Shown here: piece by piece, positions 18,301 through 29,108 of the stretch | Numbering within the stretch: position 1 is the stretch's first letter | How the letters are laid out: every line of letters starts with the position of its first letter | Assembly (NCBI GenBank): GCA_003427395.1 | Contig: BFEA01000518.1 | Span: 991,191 to 1,024,165, forward strand | Direction: 5' to 3' | Origin: Chara braunii | Lineage: Eukaryota; Streptophyta; Charophyceae; Charales; Characeae | DNA: 32,975 nucleotides | The notes under the pieces: generated by a model | Database searches by the model: none | What the model saw: the letters and a program-made list of their open reading frames with translations, nothing else | What the model was told of the DNA's origin: nothing | Position numbers and translations under genes: made by a program

Positions 18301-19381
18301 CACATAAGGCCCAAAGAAGGAACCCCCCCTCTGGGGACCTGGTTTGTAGCATCTCACTCAAATGAAGAAACGGAGAGCACAGTCTTACTTTGGAAACTCC
18401 TATTTATTGAAGCAGATGGCACCAGAAGGTTCCAGGCGTGGGAAAGAAGCCTTGGGTCAGATGTGCTGACATGCCATAATCCAGACTCAGACTCAGACTC
18501 TAGCCCGAGGAATCACAGACCACTAGGTGTTCTGCAACAAATCCAATTTCGGGAAGAGTGGGAGGAGGATGGTACCTGGACCTGTGTGATGTGGGCGGAG
18601 GGAGCCCCAGTGAGAACTCTGCGCCTGGATCCCAAGCTCTGGACCTGGGGCGGATCCACGGAATTCCCCGTAAACGCTTGGTTAACGGACTATAACAGTT
18701 ACTCTGCTGGGGGATACAACCTGCTTCCCTCAAATCGGTCACTTTTGGCAGTAGCAGTCTCAAGATGGTCACAGGTCTATCCCTCAGAAACGGATGTCAT
18801 CAATCAGGAGCTGCAACGGTGTTGGGCGCAGCTCCAAAAAATCCCAATGGCCAGAGCCGCTGCAATTCTGTGGCTGCTATCGCTGCTCGCTACCCCCTCA
18901 GCCGTGTGGCTCACAGAACAGGCCATGGAAATCCAGATCTAATATGCCAGGTGTAAGTGGCCTTTTGAGTCAACCATCCACCTGTGGTTGTTTTGCCCAC
19001 TATCACTAGGAATCTGGGACTGGTGGAGAGCCCAATGGGCCCGTATCAGTGGGCCTGTATTCGACTGGACTGACCGGTGGATACTCTTCGGGGGTGTCCT
19101 GGAAGAATTAGCCTTCGACAAAGGCTGGGGCTATGTGGCCCAAGCCCTCAGAGCTTGCCTATTCCGGGTGTGGGAGGTCAGAAATTATCTCGGATGATTG
19201 TATCAAAGCATCGATCAAGATGCACATTCGGAGAACAGTGAAGGTTGATTGGAGACGCAAATTTCTGTGCAATCAACAGAGGAGTAGTGGTCTGTCTTGG
19301 TTTTTAGGGACATGGGCCAGTCAGGGCCAGTCGGCAAGAGTAGAGGATGACAAGTTGGTGTTGGATTCATCGTTATTATAG
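18301..19381 (+). pseudogene. LINE reverse transcriptase, C-terminal part with zf-RVT-like knuckle
   Basis: One frame is open from about 18290 to the TAA at 18940, then continues in frame to a TGA at 19195. A frame change near 19180 extends it to 19381. The block W.QLQKIPMARAAAILWLL, then LLATPSAVWLTEQAMEI, matches the conserved segment before the zinc knuckle of plant-type L1 ORF2 proteins. It is followed by YARCKWPFESTIHLWLFCP, i.e. C-x2-C-x8-H-x5-C spacing with the first Cys replaced by Tyr, then GIWDWW. The tail VWEVRN followed by a basic segment is also typical. Polymerase motifs (FADD) are not in the window, so this is a 5'-truncated copy. The stop lies just before the lost Cys. LINE identity rests on motif pattern; the upstream 150 residues are not recognised. 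Confidence 0.65.
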
Positions 19382-20307
19382 AGTGAGTCGTAAATACCTG
19401 GGTGCTCGGTATTACCTCCGCAGTAGGAGGGCAGCAGAACGAGGGAAGAAGGGTCAGGTGGGAGTGCCATTGTCACAATTGAACCCCAGAGTCCCACTGC
19501 CCTGAGTTAGGGGCAGAACTAGCCGAGCTGGCAAGGAACTTGGGTTACAACCCGGACCTGTGCTCTTGATATAAGCTTCACTTACAGTGGGTTCTTTAGA
19601 CCGATTGGTCTGTTTATTGTGGTTCTCAGAGGCTTTATTCTCTGGCGGGCTCCTCCCGTAAGCGAAAGTGGAAAATGCTTCCCAGAGGTCGCTGTTCCCG
19701 GGTAGACTGTGAGGACCCCGGCCTCATTGTTTCCATAATTTGGCTAATCAAATTGAGCAATTTAAGGGGAAGAAAAAAAAAAAAGAGTTTGGGCAGGCCG
19801 AGCCTCCTATTCCCCCGTTTTTCCCAACACTCAGAAAGGTAGTGGTGGTTTAAGAGCAAAAACGTGATAAAGGAATAGGGGATCATTCCACAAAGAGGTG
19901 CAAAAAGTGGAGAAAATACTGTGGACTCGATCTTATCATGACCAGTATGGAGTTCTCTACTTCATCAAAAAATTTAATCGGGAATTGAAAAGGAAAAAGG
20001 AAAAACACGTGTTATGAATTGAGCTTCACACACTGCGGCAGGTTCGCACCCCCTGAGGATCGTGATGGCAGCGCTATTTGGCTGAGTACCCGATCCCACA
20101 TTTGTTAGTAGAGGGACTTTCTGGAAAAAACATGGATCCCACATGGTTCCCCATCCTACGGCATTGGAACACAAGATGGCTGTTTCTACTAACGCAAATG
20201 TGTGTGTTGCCACGTTCGCGACCCGCAATGCCAACTTGTTACGAAACGGCCAGAAGCCCGTGACGGCGTGACCCCCTTCACTTCCCCCAAAAAGTAGGCA
20301 ATTTTTT

Positions 20308-20342
<35 letters not shown>

Positions 20343-20655
20343 TGAAGGCGGTCCATTTTGCAACCGGAAAATTGTTGAAAGGCGTTTGCAGTTTGGTTTT
20401 GGAACAGGCTATCTCCACTGGACACGTTCACGCTCATCAAAATTTATGGGAAAAGCCCTTAAACGTCCGGGCCTACGGGATTCAATTTTTTTGTTTACGA
20501 ACCGTTTGCGACAGGCTGAACTTTGAAGGAACTTTTCCGAATTTTTGTTTAAAGTTCATAGTGGGATCAGCCTATAAGATAATAAACTACAAAGTTACTG
20601 TTTGTGATGATCTGTATCAGTAGACAGTCCACATCGAGTTGTGGAGCAGCGGAGG
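19382..20655. other. No gene recognised; possible LINE 3' UTR, T32 run
   Basis: The LINE 3' UTR may extend to the A-rich tract near 19770-19784, but the end is not defined. A run of 32 T lies at 20310-20341. Frames after it (to 20623) are not recognisable. This is also the left flank of the LTR element. Confidence 0.35.
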
Positions 20656-23095
20656 TGTGACGAACCACTTTCTGTAACGCGCGATTTTCTGCGCGGTTGC
20701 AATGAGGGGTCCTAAGCTGGGAAGATTGGGCCAATTACGAGAGATCGGGATCGGTGGAGAATTGCATCAGTGTCCTCGCTTTTTTGTCCTTTTTCGTCGT
20801 TTCTTTTTCAAATGGCCAAGCACGCGGTCAGGTGTGTCTTGGGACGGCCGGTGGAGTGATTGGTCGGATGGATGTCTGGCGCGCCACCACGCGAGCGATT
20901 AATAAAGGTTGACGTCGTTTCTTTCGGTTTGATTTCGATCTTTTGGGCGCGGACATCGCGCGGGAAATTGCTTCGTTCTTTTTGAATTTCCTTTTAAATC
21001 TTTTTCGAATTTTGTCGAGCCCCCGATGGCTCTCGGAATTTCGGACTTTCCTTCTGAATTCGTGCTTCTTTTTGCTTTTTTGCATTAGATAGGAATTTAG
21101 AAATTTAGTAATCAGGATTTTTCCTGCCGCGCGGCGCCTTTTGTTTACGCGCTTCTGCATGCGGCTGCAACGGTACTCTGATTAGTGGGCGCCCTTAATC
21201 GTATGTGTAACTGTAATTTTGGACGGGCGCCATTGTAACAGTATCTCTCTTCTTGCACTTCGTCTCTCCCGCCCTCCCTCTCTTTCTTTTGCTGAAATTT
21301 TGTAAGTCGCGGCTTGCACGCTCGGATCGATGCGTGGAGAAGGGTTACGTCCCCCACGCCGCGGCCGATCATGCAGAACGCAGGCGTTCCCTCTCTAATC
21401 CTCACTCTAAGTCCTGGTAATTCCGTGTTCTTCGCGCATGCATGCACGCTTAAAACTTCAGCTGCGCGATTAGTCAGCTCTCTTAACCCGTTGTTGGAAG
21501 CTCGGGGTTGCGCGATCAGGAAGGGTTGGCACACGAGCGAAGTAAGAGGTGAGTAGAGTAGGAGTTGGGCGACCCGACGGGCTGGTGCCGAACGCACGGG
21601 ATTGACGTGGGCCACGACGGACTGTGGGCACGGGCGAATCCGACGGGTGCGGGAGGACTAAGCGGGGTGACAACTTTGTGGGTTGGTGCGTGACGACGGA
21701 CTGTTCGCATTGGAGAGAAAGAGAGAGAGGAGAAAGTTGAGGTCGATGGATGCGGATTTGTTGTTTTCTTGTCTCTTCCCCCTCTTCACCTGTGTACATA
21801 CATTTTGATTACGGCTCCGGGCGGTTTGCCCGTTCTTATTTTCGTTTCGGCATTCGGAAATCTGGGTTTGGGTTTTTGCTCACACTTGTCCTTGCGATGT
21901 CCGTCCCGCTTGCATTATGTGTATGATTGTCAAATGCATGGATGTATGGATGATAGGACTGCTTGTCTATCTTTTTGCTGAGAATCCCTGTCCTTGCGTT
22001 ATGTCTGTGTCGAATCTTTGCCTGCACCTTATGTCGCTGTAGATGGGATAAGAATCTGGCCCCAATAGTGGTTTTGTTCTCGTTCTTGCTTATTCCGCGA
22101 TGGGGGGTTGTGATATGATTGCATCTTGCATAATCGACGATCCGAAGTCTGGTCCCGCGAACGCCGTGCGAGAACACGTGTAAACGCGATCCGAGTCGCG
22201 CCCTTACACACATTCCCGTGCGTCGATTCGCTCACCGGAAAAGGATTCGCGGCGGAACCATCATCCCGTACGAGCACGCTGAGGCGCCACTGAGTCTGCC
22301 TGCCCTACACGTGCTCGTGCGCGGTGACGGTATNNNNNNNNNNNNNNNNNNNNNNNNNNNNNNNNNNNNNNNNNNNNNNNNNNNNNNNNNNNNNNNNNNN
22401 NNNNNNNNNNNNNNNNNNNNNNNNNNNNNNNNNNNNNNNNNNNNNNNNNNNNNNNNNNNNNNNNNNNNNNNNNNNNNNNNNNNNNNNNNNNNNNNNNNNN
22501 NNNNNNNNNNNNNNNNNNNNNNNNNNNNNNNNNNNNNNNNNNNNNNNNNNNNNNNNNNNNNNNNNNNNNNNNNNNNNNNNNNNNNNNNNNNNNNNNNNNN
22601 NNNNNNNNNNNNNNNNNNNNNNNNNNNNNNNNNNNNNNNNNNNNNNNNNNNNNNNNNNNNNNNNNNNNNNNNNNNNNNNNNNNCCCTCCTTTCCACCTCC
22701 TTCTCCCGTATCATCAACGCAGTGTCGTTCCGTGGTCGGCCATAGCCCCCTATTGGCCCAATACATTTTGCGTGAACTCTCGACGCAGCGGCGCACAGAG
22801 AACTCCGGAATTCCGAAGGCCCAACTGAGGCACGTGGCGGCCTGCGCTATGTGGCGGCCCCCGACGGCCTAATTTTTCGGGACCATCTCCATCACGGAGG
22901 AATTTTCCCGTAACCCGTCACCCACAGTGTCCCGGCCCCTTCGGACTATGAGACCCTTGTGCGCGCACCCCTCGTTCGCCTAATTGCATTCATACCCTTA
23001 AGACTTCCCCACTTCCCCCAAAAATCCTTGGCACACCCCTTTTCGCACTTCCAGGCCCACACTCCACTCCGATCAGGAAGTCGCGCTGGGCGTGA
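20656..23095 (+). repeat. 5' LTR (~2.4 kb, gap inside)
   Basis: The start is fixed at TGTGACG by comparison with the second copy, since flanking bases diverge to the left. The right end is inferred from the primer binding site at 23099 and is not exact; a terminal CA could not be placed. Promoter and polyadenylation signals should lie here. AATAAA occurs near 20900 (GCGATTAATAAAGG), conserved in the 3' copy. The LTR is long for the superfamily. Confidence 0.85.
22334..22683. other. Assembly gap (350 N) in the 5' LTR
   Basis: Unknown bases. The corresponding part of the 3' LTR lies beyond the window end, so it cannot be filled from the other copy. Confidence 1.
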
Positions 23096-23098
23096 GGC

Positions 23099-23110
23099 TG
23101 GTATCGGAGC
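23099..23110 (+). promoter_or_regulatory. Primer binding site, tRNA-Met(i) type
   Basis: TGGTATCGGAGC differs by one base from the plant consensus TGGTATCAGAGC, complementary to the 3' end of initiator methionine tRNA. It sits right after the 5' LTR and marks the start of minus-strand synthesis. Confidence 0.82.
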
Positions 23111-23252
23111 CCGACACGTGGTTAGGGTCTTAGGATTGATAGCACGTTAATTAGGCGACCTGGCTAACCGTGGGCGACCTCGCCCTCGTAACGTGCATAG
23201 ACGCGACCCTATCGTCACCAGAAGCAGATCGACTAACCGATGAGCGGCCAAT

Positions 23253-24264
23253 ATGGCTGCCAATGCGCAAAATCCGGTTCCGCAACAAAATGCTAATCTA
23301 CCTAATCAACCTGCCCCACGTGCACGAGCTCCCATGTCGCCACCAGATCTCTATCTATTTGATCCAGCGCACCATCTCGCAGGAGCATAGCTGGCAACAC
23401 TTAGAGCCCAACAGTACACCGAAAACGAAGCACAGATCAACATTCCGGCTCGAAGGGGAGGAGACGCCCATCATTGGTATAGTACCTATGTATGGGTGGA
23501 TCTCCCGACCTTCGAACGGGACTTTATGAACCGATTCGATTATGTCCACCCTGAGCAAGCGTTGTACATGATCAAGGACCGAGTGCAAAAACCGCTCGAA
23601 TCCATTGCGGAATATCGAAACCGGTTCTACAGAATGTTCGTAAAAACTGAGCGAGGTGAGCAAGTAGGCAGAGATCTGTTCATTGACGGACTCCGCAGTC
23701 GAACGATAAGGGCAAAGTTGTGAAAGCAATTTTTCCCCATCACTCATACGCTACAACAAATTATGGCTGCTGCGGAAGAAATGGAACGGAAGTTCGAGGC
23801 GAACTTCCTGGAAGGAGAAGACTACCCTAGAGACGGAGATTCGACCGAGCTCGCACGAGCGAGAGCAGAGATGGCCGCCTTGCAGAATAAATTTGAAAAC
23901 ATGGGGTTTGTATCAGGACCTGTCACCTATATGGAACAGATAGGCCCCAAACGAGTAATCCTAAGTGCGACTCCGAGCATCTCTGCCCCTATGATGCCCC
24001 CGCCCGCCAGGGCATTACCCCCGCCGCCGGTTGAGGCTCCTGTACGATCAAACGAATCAGCGGTCATTTTCGAACTGACTTAAACTTTGATTAGTTTGAT
24101 CTGCTCTAGGGGGAGCTGCGAACAATCTGAATGTCTGCTATGCCTGTCATCAGCCCGGACATCTAGCCCGCGATTGCCCCCACCGACCCCCACAACAGCG
24201 GATCGGAGTCGCACCTATGGCTGCGGCCCCCATCGCCAACGGACCTGGATGAGTCGGAGCCCTG
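23253..24264 (+). pseudogene. gag: Gag polyprotein (capsid and CCHC nucleocapsid), broken
   Basis: ATG 23253 is the first Met in the frame after the primer binding site. It opens an Asn/Gln/Pro-rich leader (MAANAQNPVPQQ). The frame is stopped by TAG at 23388 and TGA at 23721. Between them is a capsid-like block: HHWYSTYVWVDLPTFERDF, then a DYVHPEQALYMIKDRVQ segment and IAEYRNRFYRM, typical of Ty3/gypsy retrotrans_gag domains. After 23723 the same frame gives a Glu/Ala-rich helix and a proline-rich spacer, ending at TAA 24081. In another frame CYACHQPGHLARDC (24136-24177) is a perfect CCHC zinc knuckle, so a shift occurred near 24085-24120. A further TGA at 24250 separates the knuckle from the protease frame, which is in phase with it. 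Structural role: RNA packaging in virus-like particles. Confidence 0.85.
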
Positions 24265-26394
24265 ATGGAAGAAATAGAGGGTGGGGGAAGTGCCCTGGCT
24301 ACCTCGGAAGAGGCCGCCGAACTAATTCCGCTAGATCAGTACGTATCGCTGGGATATCCTGGGCTTGGAATGATCGGAACAATCAGACCAGCACCAAAAC
24401 CAAAAGAGGTGGCGGAGTGGCAACCGTCCCTAGGAGAAATGGAGTCAGGAGGACCCACCTTCGCCACAGGGGAGATCGATGTATTAAACATCATCCGAGC
24501 TTTGGACCATCAGATTCTCCTTCCGATTGGTCATCTGCTCTCGATCTCCGAGCAAGCCAGCGAGCGGATGTTACACCATTGCAAAGCAAACCGAAAGCAA
24601 TTCGCCCTTGGCCGAACCCCGAACGCAAAAGCCAAAAGCTCTGCGCCCTTAGAAAACCCCGCAAGTACTTCGGATCCGATACGGGTAGGTTTGATTCAGA
24701 AAGATGATCATTTCCTGCGGATTAAACCAATTGCGTGGAAATCCGCCGAGTGTGATATAAAAATTTGGGGAATTCCTTACAATGCTATTATAGATTCAAG
24801 AGCGGCTGTGTTGACTATCTCACTGAGAATGGTCGAAAGGGCAGGTAGGAAAAACGACTTGATCACGCTTTCAGAGAAAGGTCAGCTCGTTTCGATTGAC
24901 GAAGAAAGAATTAAAACCGTGGGAAGAATGACCAATGTCGCTTTCCGATTGGGTAAAGTGCATGCGCTTGGGGATGTCGTAGTACTAGATGTCAATACGT
25001 ACGACGTCCTCTTCGGACTTCCCGCTCTTGTGGCGTTACGAGCAAACCTGGACTTCGAACGACGATCGATCGTCCTCCGAAATACAGGAGGAAAACCCTA
25101 CGCTATGCCCATGCGATTGACCCTTCGCACTGCTATTAACGTGGTTCCACGAGTTTCGTTGATGATGGCAGGGACTCTCCGCATGATCTTCTGGGAGAAA
25201 TCCGCAGAAGGAGAGTCATCAACAGAGGATGTGGAAAGCAGTGACGAGGATGATCCGGAGATCTTGAAATTAGCACGACAGCGTGTTTGTTACCCGCTAC
25301 CCAAAACGATAGTGAGAACGATGCAACTAACCAGCCGAAAAATTCAAAGGACCAAGGCAATGATCTTGGGCGAGCCCCTCGTGCAGATTTTGAGGATGGT
25401 CGATTCTTTGGAACCCCCTCAAACTCTATACAAAGGAATCACCCCTCTCCTCGCCCGGTACAGCTACAAGAAGCATTACTGTGACATTACGGATCTACCC
25501 AAGTCCTTACTAACCTCGGCTAAAGAAGTGAGATTGTTACGCTTGGGGGCGGAAGCAAGCTCTCTGGAACCCCCTGGGCGTTTTGAACCGGAAACAGACG
25601 GACTGGGGATAAAGATCGCAACTAAGGAAGTGCCATGGCAGGATGTTTGTGACGGGATTACCCTAGAAGGACACGTGGCAATCCGAGAAGAAAATGCTCA
25701 AATGATGGCCACGGTGTTCTCCTGGCGATCGGATCATTCATTCATCTCGGCGCCGCTAATCGATCTGACAAAACAGGCTAACACGAAACAGATTGACGTT
25801 CGGATTTGGGACCAACTTTTTGAACTGCACGTTCCACAATATTTGCCAGATGAAATCCACCGGGTAATTGCGGATATGCTAACGGAATATCAAGGAACAA
25901 TTAGTGTGTCAGACACTGACATTGGGTTGTCGTTAGTAATTCAACACGAAATTCAGACAGGAAATCACTCCCCGATTCATTGCAAACCTTATCGCTATTC
26001 CTTGATTGAACGCAAAAAGGCTCTCGAACGAATTCGGGAGTTGGAAGCCAGCGGTTGGATTGAACCCGCTACTAGACCTTGGTCCTTTCCCGTAGTGCTA
26101 GTACCGAAGAAGAACGGAGCGATTCACATTTGCATTGATTATTGCAAGCTGAATGAAATCATGATCAAAGATGTGTATCCCCTCCCCCGGATTGATGATC
26201 TGTTGGATGCGATTGGATGCGCTAAATATTTTAGCAAGTTTGATATTCGGCATGGCTTCCATCATATTCTGGTAAGGGAAGAAGATCGATCGAAGACAAC
26301 CTTTATGTTGTTCGAGGGCACGTGGCAGTGGGTTCGATGTTTGATGGGGATTTGCAATGCGCCTGCCAGGCTGCCACGTTTCAGCCAGCGATGA
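24265..26394 (+). pseudogene. pol: Pol part 1: aspartic protease and N-terminal half of reverse transcriptase
   Basis: A 709-codon frame, in phase with the zinc knuckle upstream. Protease: residues ~155-290, with IIDSRAAVLTIS at 177-179 where retropepsins have D-S/T-G; the Gly is Arg here (AGA, one transition from GGA). The later flap and YDVLFGLPAL motifs look normal. A linker of over 200 residues follows. RT begins near residue 570: KPYRYSLIERKKALERI, GWIEPATRPWSFPVVLVPKK, then YFSKFDIRHGFHHI holding the first catalytic Asp (residue 660). The frame then runs to CNAPA, where an extra 8 nt (26368-26375, AGGCTGCC, a near copy of the preceding bases) throws it out of phase and it ends within 10 residues. 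The rest of RT continues in the next frame. Confidence 0.9.
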
Positions 26395-27390
26395 ACATGA
26401 CGTTCCAGAACTTCGTCAGCAAGACACGGCTGACGCAAGGAATGATTAACTTCTGCGTGATCGTGTACATGGACGACATCCTGGTCTATTCGGAAACCTA
26501 TCACGGGCACGCGCAACACATCGAATGGACATTGGGTGCATTGAGAGACGCTGGGTTCAAGATTGCGCTGGAGAAAAGCGAATAAATCCTCTTGGAAATT
26601 TCGTTCTTGGGCTATGTCGTGACACGTGGAGGATTGCGGCCAAATTCAAGAAAAGTTGCGGCGGTGAACGAAGCTCCGGCTCCTACGTCACTGACGCAGG
26701 TTCGAGCCTTCTTGGGATTGGCATCGTACTACCGGCGCTTCATCAAGGGCTTTGCCGCGGTTGCCCGACCACTAACGAATCTGCTACGGAAGGACCAGCC
26801 TCTCAGCTGGGACGCGGAGTGCCAGCAGACCTTTGCAACCCTCAAGGACGCTCTGGCAACGACCCCTATTTTGATTCGACCAGACCCCTCGAAGCAGTTC
26901 ATTCTCATCACGGACTGGCAACCAGAAGCTATTTTCGCTATTCTAGCACAGAAGGGGAACGATGGTCGCGAACACGTCATCGAGTATGCATCACGAACCG
27001 TACCGGACGAGCGAAGAAACGACTCTGCACCTCAGGGTGAGTGTTATGCGGTAGTTTGGGGAATCCAACACTTCCATCCGTATCTCTACGGACAAAAGTT
27101 TCGCCTCGTAACGGATCACGAGCCTCTGCTGGTACTGAAGAAACTCACCAACTACACGGGCATGATTGGCCGCTGGGCGGTGCGACTATAAGAATACGAC
27201 TTTGATATCGTCCATCGAAAGACAAAGCGACACGGCAACGTGGATGGGTTGACACGCCTGCATCGACCTGCCAAGGTACCAAAGGGCGAGGAAATTACGC
27301 CATGGAAAGAGCCGGACTTTACTAACGAGCCGAAGTACGGACAAGTGGAAGTTCTCCCACGTGGCAAGAAGCAAAACGGTGGCGATGGGT
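26376..27390 (+). pseudogene. pol: Pol part 2: C-terminal RT and RNase H
   Basis: Continues RT after the 8-nt insertion: TFQPAMNMTFQNFV, then VIVYMDDILVYSETYHGH with the YMDD catalytic box at 26466-26477, and the KIALEKSE block. TAA at 26583 interrupts, after which EISFLGYVVTRGGLRPN and VRAFLGLASYYRRFIKGFA complete the thumb. The RNase H domain follows: FILITDWQPEAIFAILAQK with the first catalytic Asp, EHVIEYASRTV, then GECYAVVWGIQHFHPYLYGQ with the catalytic Glu, and RLVTDHEPL. TAA at 27189 falls where related proteins have Gln before EYDFDIVHR. The tether ends at TGA 27388. All parts are in one phase, so apart from the insertion only stops break this section. Confidence 0.9.
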
Positions 27391-27453
27391 GATGGAGGTA
27401 ACCCCACTACCCCTCTTTCTTCCCCTTCCTCCTCGTCTCTCCTCTCCCTGCCT

Positions 27454-27623
27454 GACAAATTTTGCTATTTTTGCGAAGCCATATCCCTCGTCTATTTGGT
27501 CTCTATGCGTCCTAACGGGGTGGGATATGCGGATTGGATAGATTGTCGACAGTGTGTTGCCCGAGCCCATGGCTTGGCATCCAATACAGGAACGATAGTA
27601 CACCATGGTTGTGCCCCTTGTGC
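27454..27623 (+). other. PHD-finger-like Cys/His cluster upstream of integrase, frameshifted
   Basis: In the frame starting at 27361, DKFCYFC (Cys codons 27463 and 27472) is followed about 22 residues later by DWIDCRQCVARAHG, i.e. W-x2-C-x2-C-x4-H. The next frame supplies PWLCPLC (Trp codon 27606, Cys 27612 and 27621). Joined by one shift between about 27571 and 27606, this has the order and spacing of a C4HC3 PHD finger; the Cys expected two residues after the His is not visible. PHD fingers bind histone tails. Position just before the integrase suggests a targeting module. The inference depends on the frameshift. Confidence 0.45.
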
Positions 27624-28706
27624 CGGACCGACAAAATTCCGACCGAGGCTCGCTTTCTGGATGCCATGTTAGAAGGATTGGAAAAAACCCGAAAGTTTAG
27701 AAGGGCCGAAATATGGACGGATATTGTCTTAATTGCCACCCTAGTAGGTAACCCCCTCCATGATTTCACCAAGGAAGATCGGAGGAGGGTCAACGAAAGG
27801 GCTCGGGATTATCGATGGATAGAGGGTAGATTAGAAAAACGGAAAACGGACGGCAGTGGGATTTGGATGGTGGTGCCGCATCCGTTCATGCGGTATGACT
27901 GGGTTAAGACAACCCACGAGGAAACGGCGGCTCATTTTGCTTTACGAATCACGGAGTCCGCGGACAAAAATGAGTGGTACTGGTCCAATATCCGCGATGA
28001 TGTGAAGTACATCATCGCCACCTGTCAAGTCTGCGCCGCTGATGAAGTGCCGATTCAGCCGCCCAGGTCGATACTGCCCACGGTTGTTGAACGACCATTT
28101 CAGAGAGTAAGCATGGACACTACCGATATAGTGGTGCCCCCTGGCCCTAAATGTTGCAAATATTCAGTCCTATTGGTATTCGTCGACCATTTCTTGAAAT
28201 GGATCGAAGCGTATCCTTGTCGCACGCGGCAAGCCACGAAAATCGCACAATATATCAACCGTTTCCTCGGGAGGCATCAGGATACAAAAGAAATCCTGAC
28301 CGACAACGGGGCTGAATTCAGGGGAGAAGTGTTAAGGAATCTGGTCCTACATGGCGTCGCCATACGGAACACTGCACCCCACATGTCACAATCCAATGGG
28401 CTGGTCGAAAACGCTAACCGGGTGATAAAGACAGCGTTGCGACGAAACATCGCGGCACGGGATCGAAGACCCTGGCCCGATATCGTCGATCACATCCTGG
28501 CGGTCCATCGCGGAACGCCCCACGAATTGATGGGGCTGAGCCCCTTCCAATTGAGGACCAATAGTGTCGCTTGCGTTTCTATACCAAGCCTCCCGGATGA
28601 GTCTACATTGAACCGACGGCCCACCAAAGCTACGGCTCGGGACAAGGCCAAACGACACCTAGAGTTAATGGAACGGTCGCTGCCCAGGCTAGCCCGAAAG
28701 CGATAG
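27534..28706 (+). pseudogene. int: Pol part 3: integrase, HHCC and catalytic core
   Basis: A 390-codon open frame; its nominal first Met lies in what looks like the decayed finger, so the true N-terminus is upstream. The zinc-binding domain is THEETAAHF (His-x4-His) followed by YYW-like EWYWSNIRDDV and TCQVC. The core has VSMDTTDIV with Asp 195, ILTDNGAEFRGEV with Asp 257, and SNGLVENANRVIK with Glu 292. The Asp257-Glu292 spacing of 35 is exactly the D,D35E pattern, so the triad is intact. It would insert the cDNA into host chromatin. The frame ends at TAG 28704; in-phase sequence continues into the C-terminal domain, so the stop is a break and not the natural end. Confidence 0.92.
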
Positions 28707-28709
28707 AAA

Positions 28710-29108
28710 ATGACCGAACTAGCCCGGGGCCGACAGGTCCGGAGCTACGAGGCCCGAAATGGTAATGCGGGTCCGCGGCCCCAGTACAAATTGGGGGACG
28801 TAGTGCCGGTGAGGAAATGTGCTCGCCAGGGAAAGCTAGCGCCACGATTCTTCGGGCGGTACCGCGTGATTGAGCTCGGCCCCAACGGCGTAGACACTGT
28901 GCGTTTCGCCCCTGAAGCCTCTGGCAGCCGATCGGCGCGCCCGATCACCTGCCACGTGTCTTATCTTCGCCTCCTCCCCTCTGCTCCGTCCCCTTCTCCC
29001 TCGATCTCTCATTCCGAGGAAGCCGAAGATGACGGCTCTGACTCTCCGCCATCTCCCTTTTCACCTTGCTCCCTCCTTGTCTCCCCGTCACCTTCGCCAT
29101 CGCCATGA
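28710..29108 (+). pseudogene. int: Integrase C-terminal domain (GPY/F-like) with Ser/Pro tail
   Basis: In phase with the integrase core across TAG 28704. It carries YKLGDVVPVRK, then KLAPRFFGRYRVIELG (the GPY/F position reads FGRY) and ITCHVSYLRLLP, matching the SH3-like end of gypsy integrases (normally F-H-V-S-x-L). No chromodomain follows; the tail is Ser/Pro-rich with an acidic patch (SEEAEDDGSD). Its TGA at 29106-29108 overlaps the ATG of the next ORF as ATGA. Confidence 0.85.

Noticed and set aside
20702-20902. 66-codon frame in the LTR, also found near 31400
   Set aside because: It recurs simply because both LTRs are copies; there is no domain or independent sign of coding.
22218-22872. 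Frames across the 22334-22683 gap
   Set aside because: Unknown bases inside a non-coding LTR.
23388-28706. Programmed stop-codon readthrough as an expression strategy
   Set aside because: The stops are too many, lie inside conserved domains, and coexist with an 8-nt insertion and a damaged protease site. Decay explains them.
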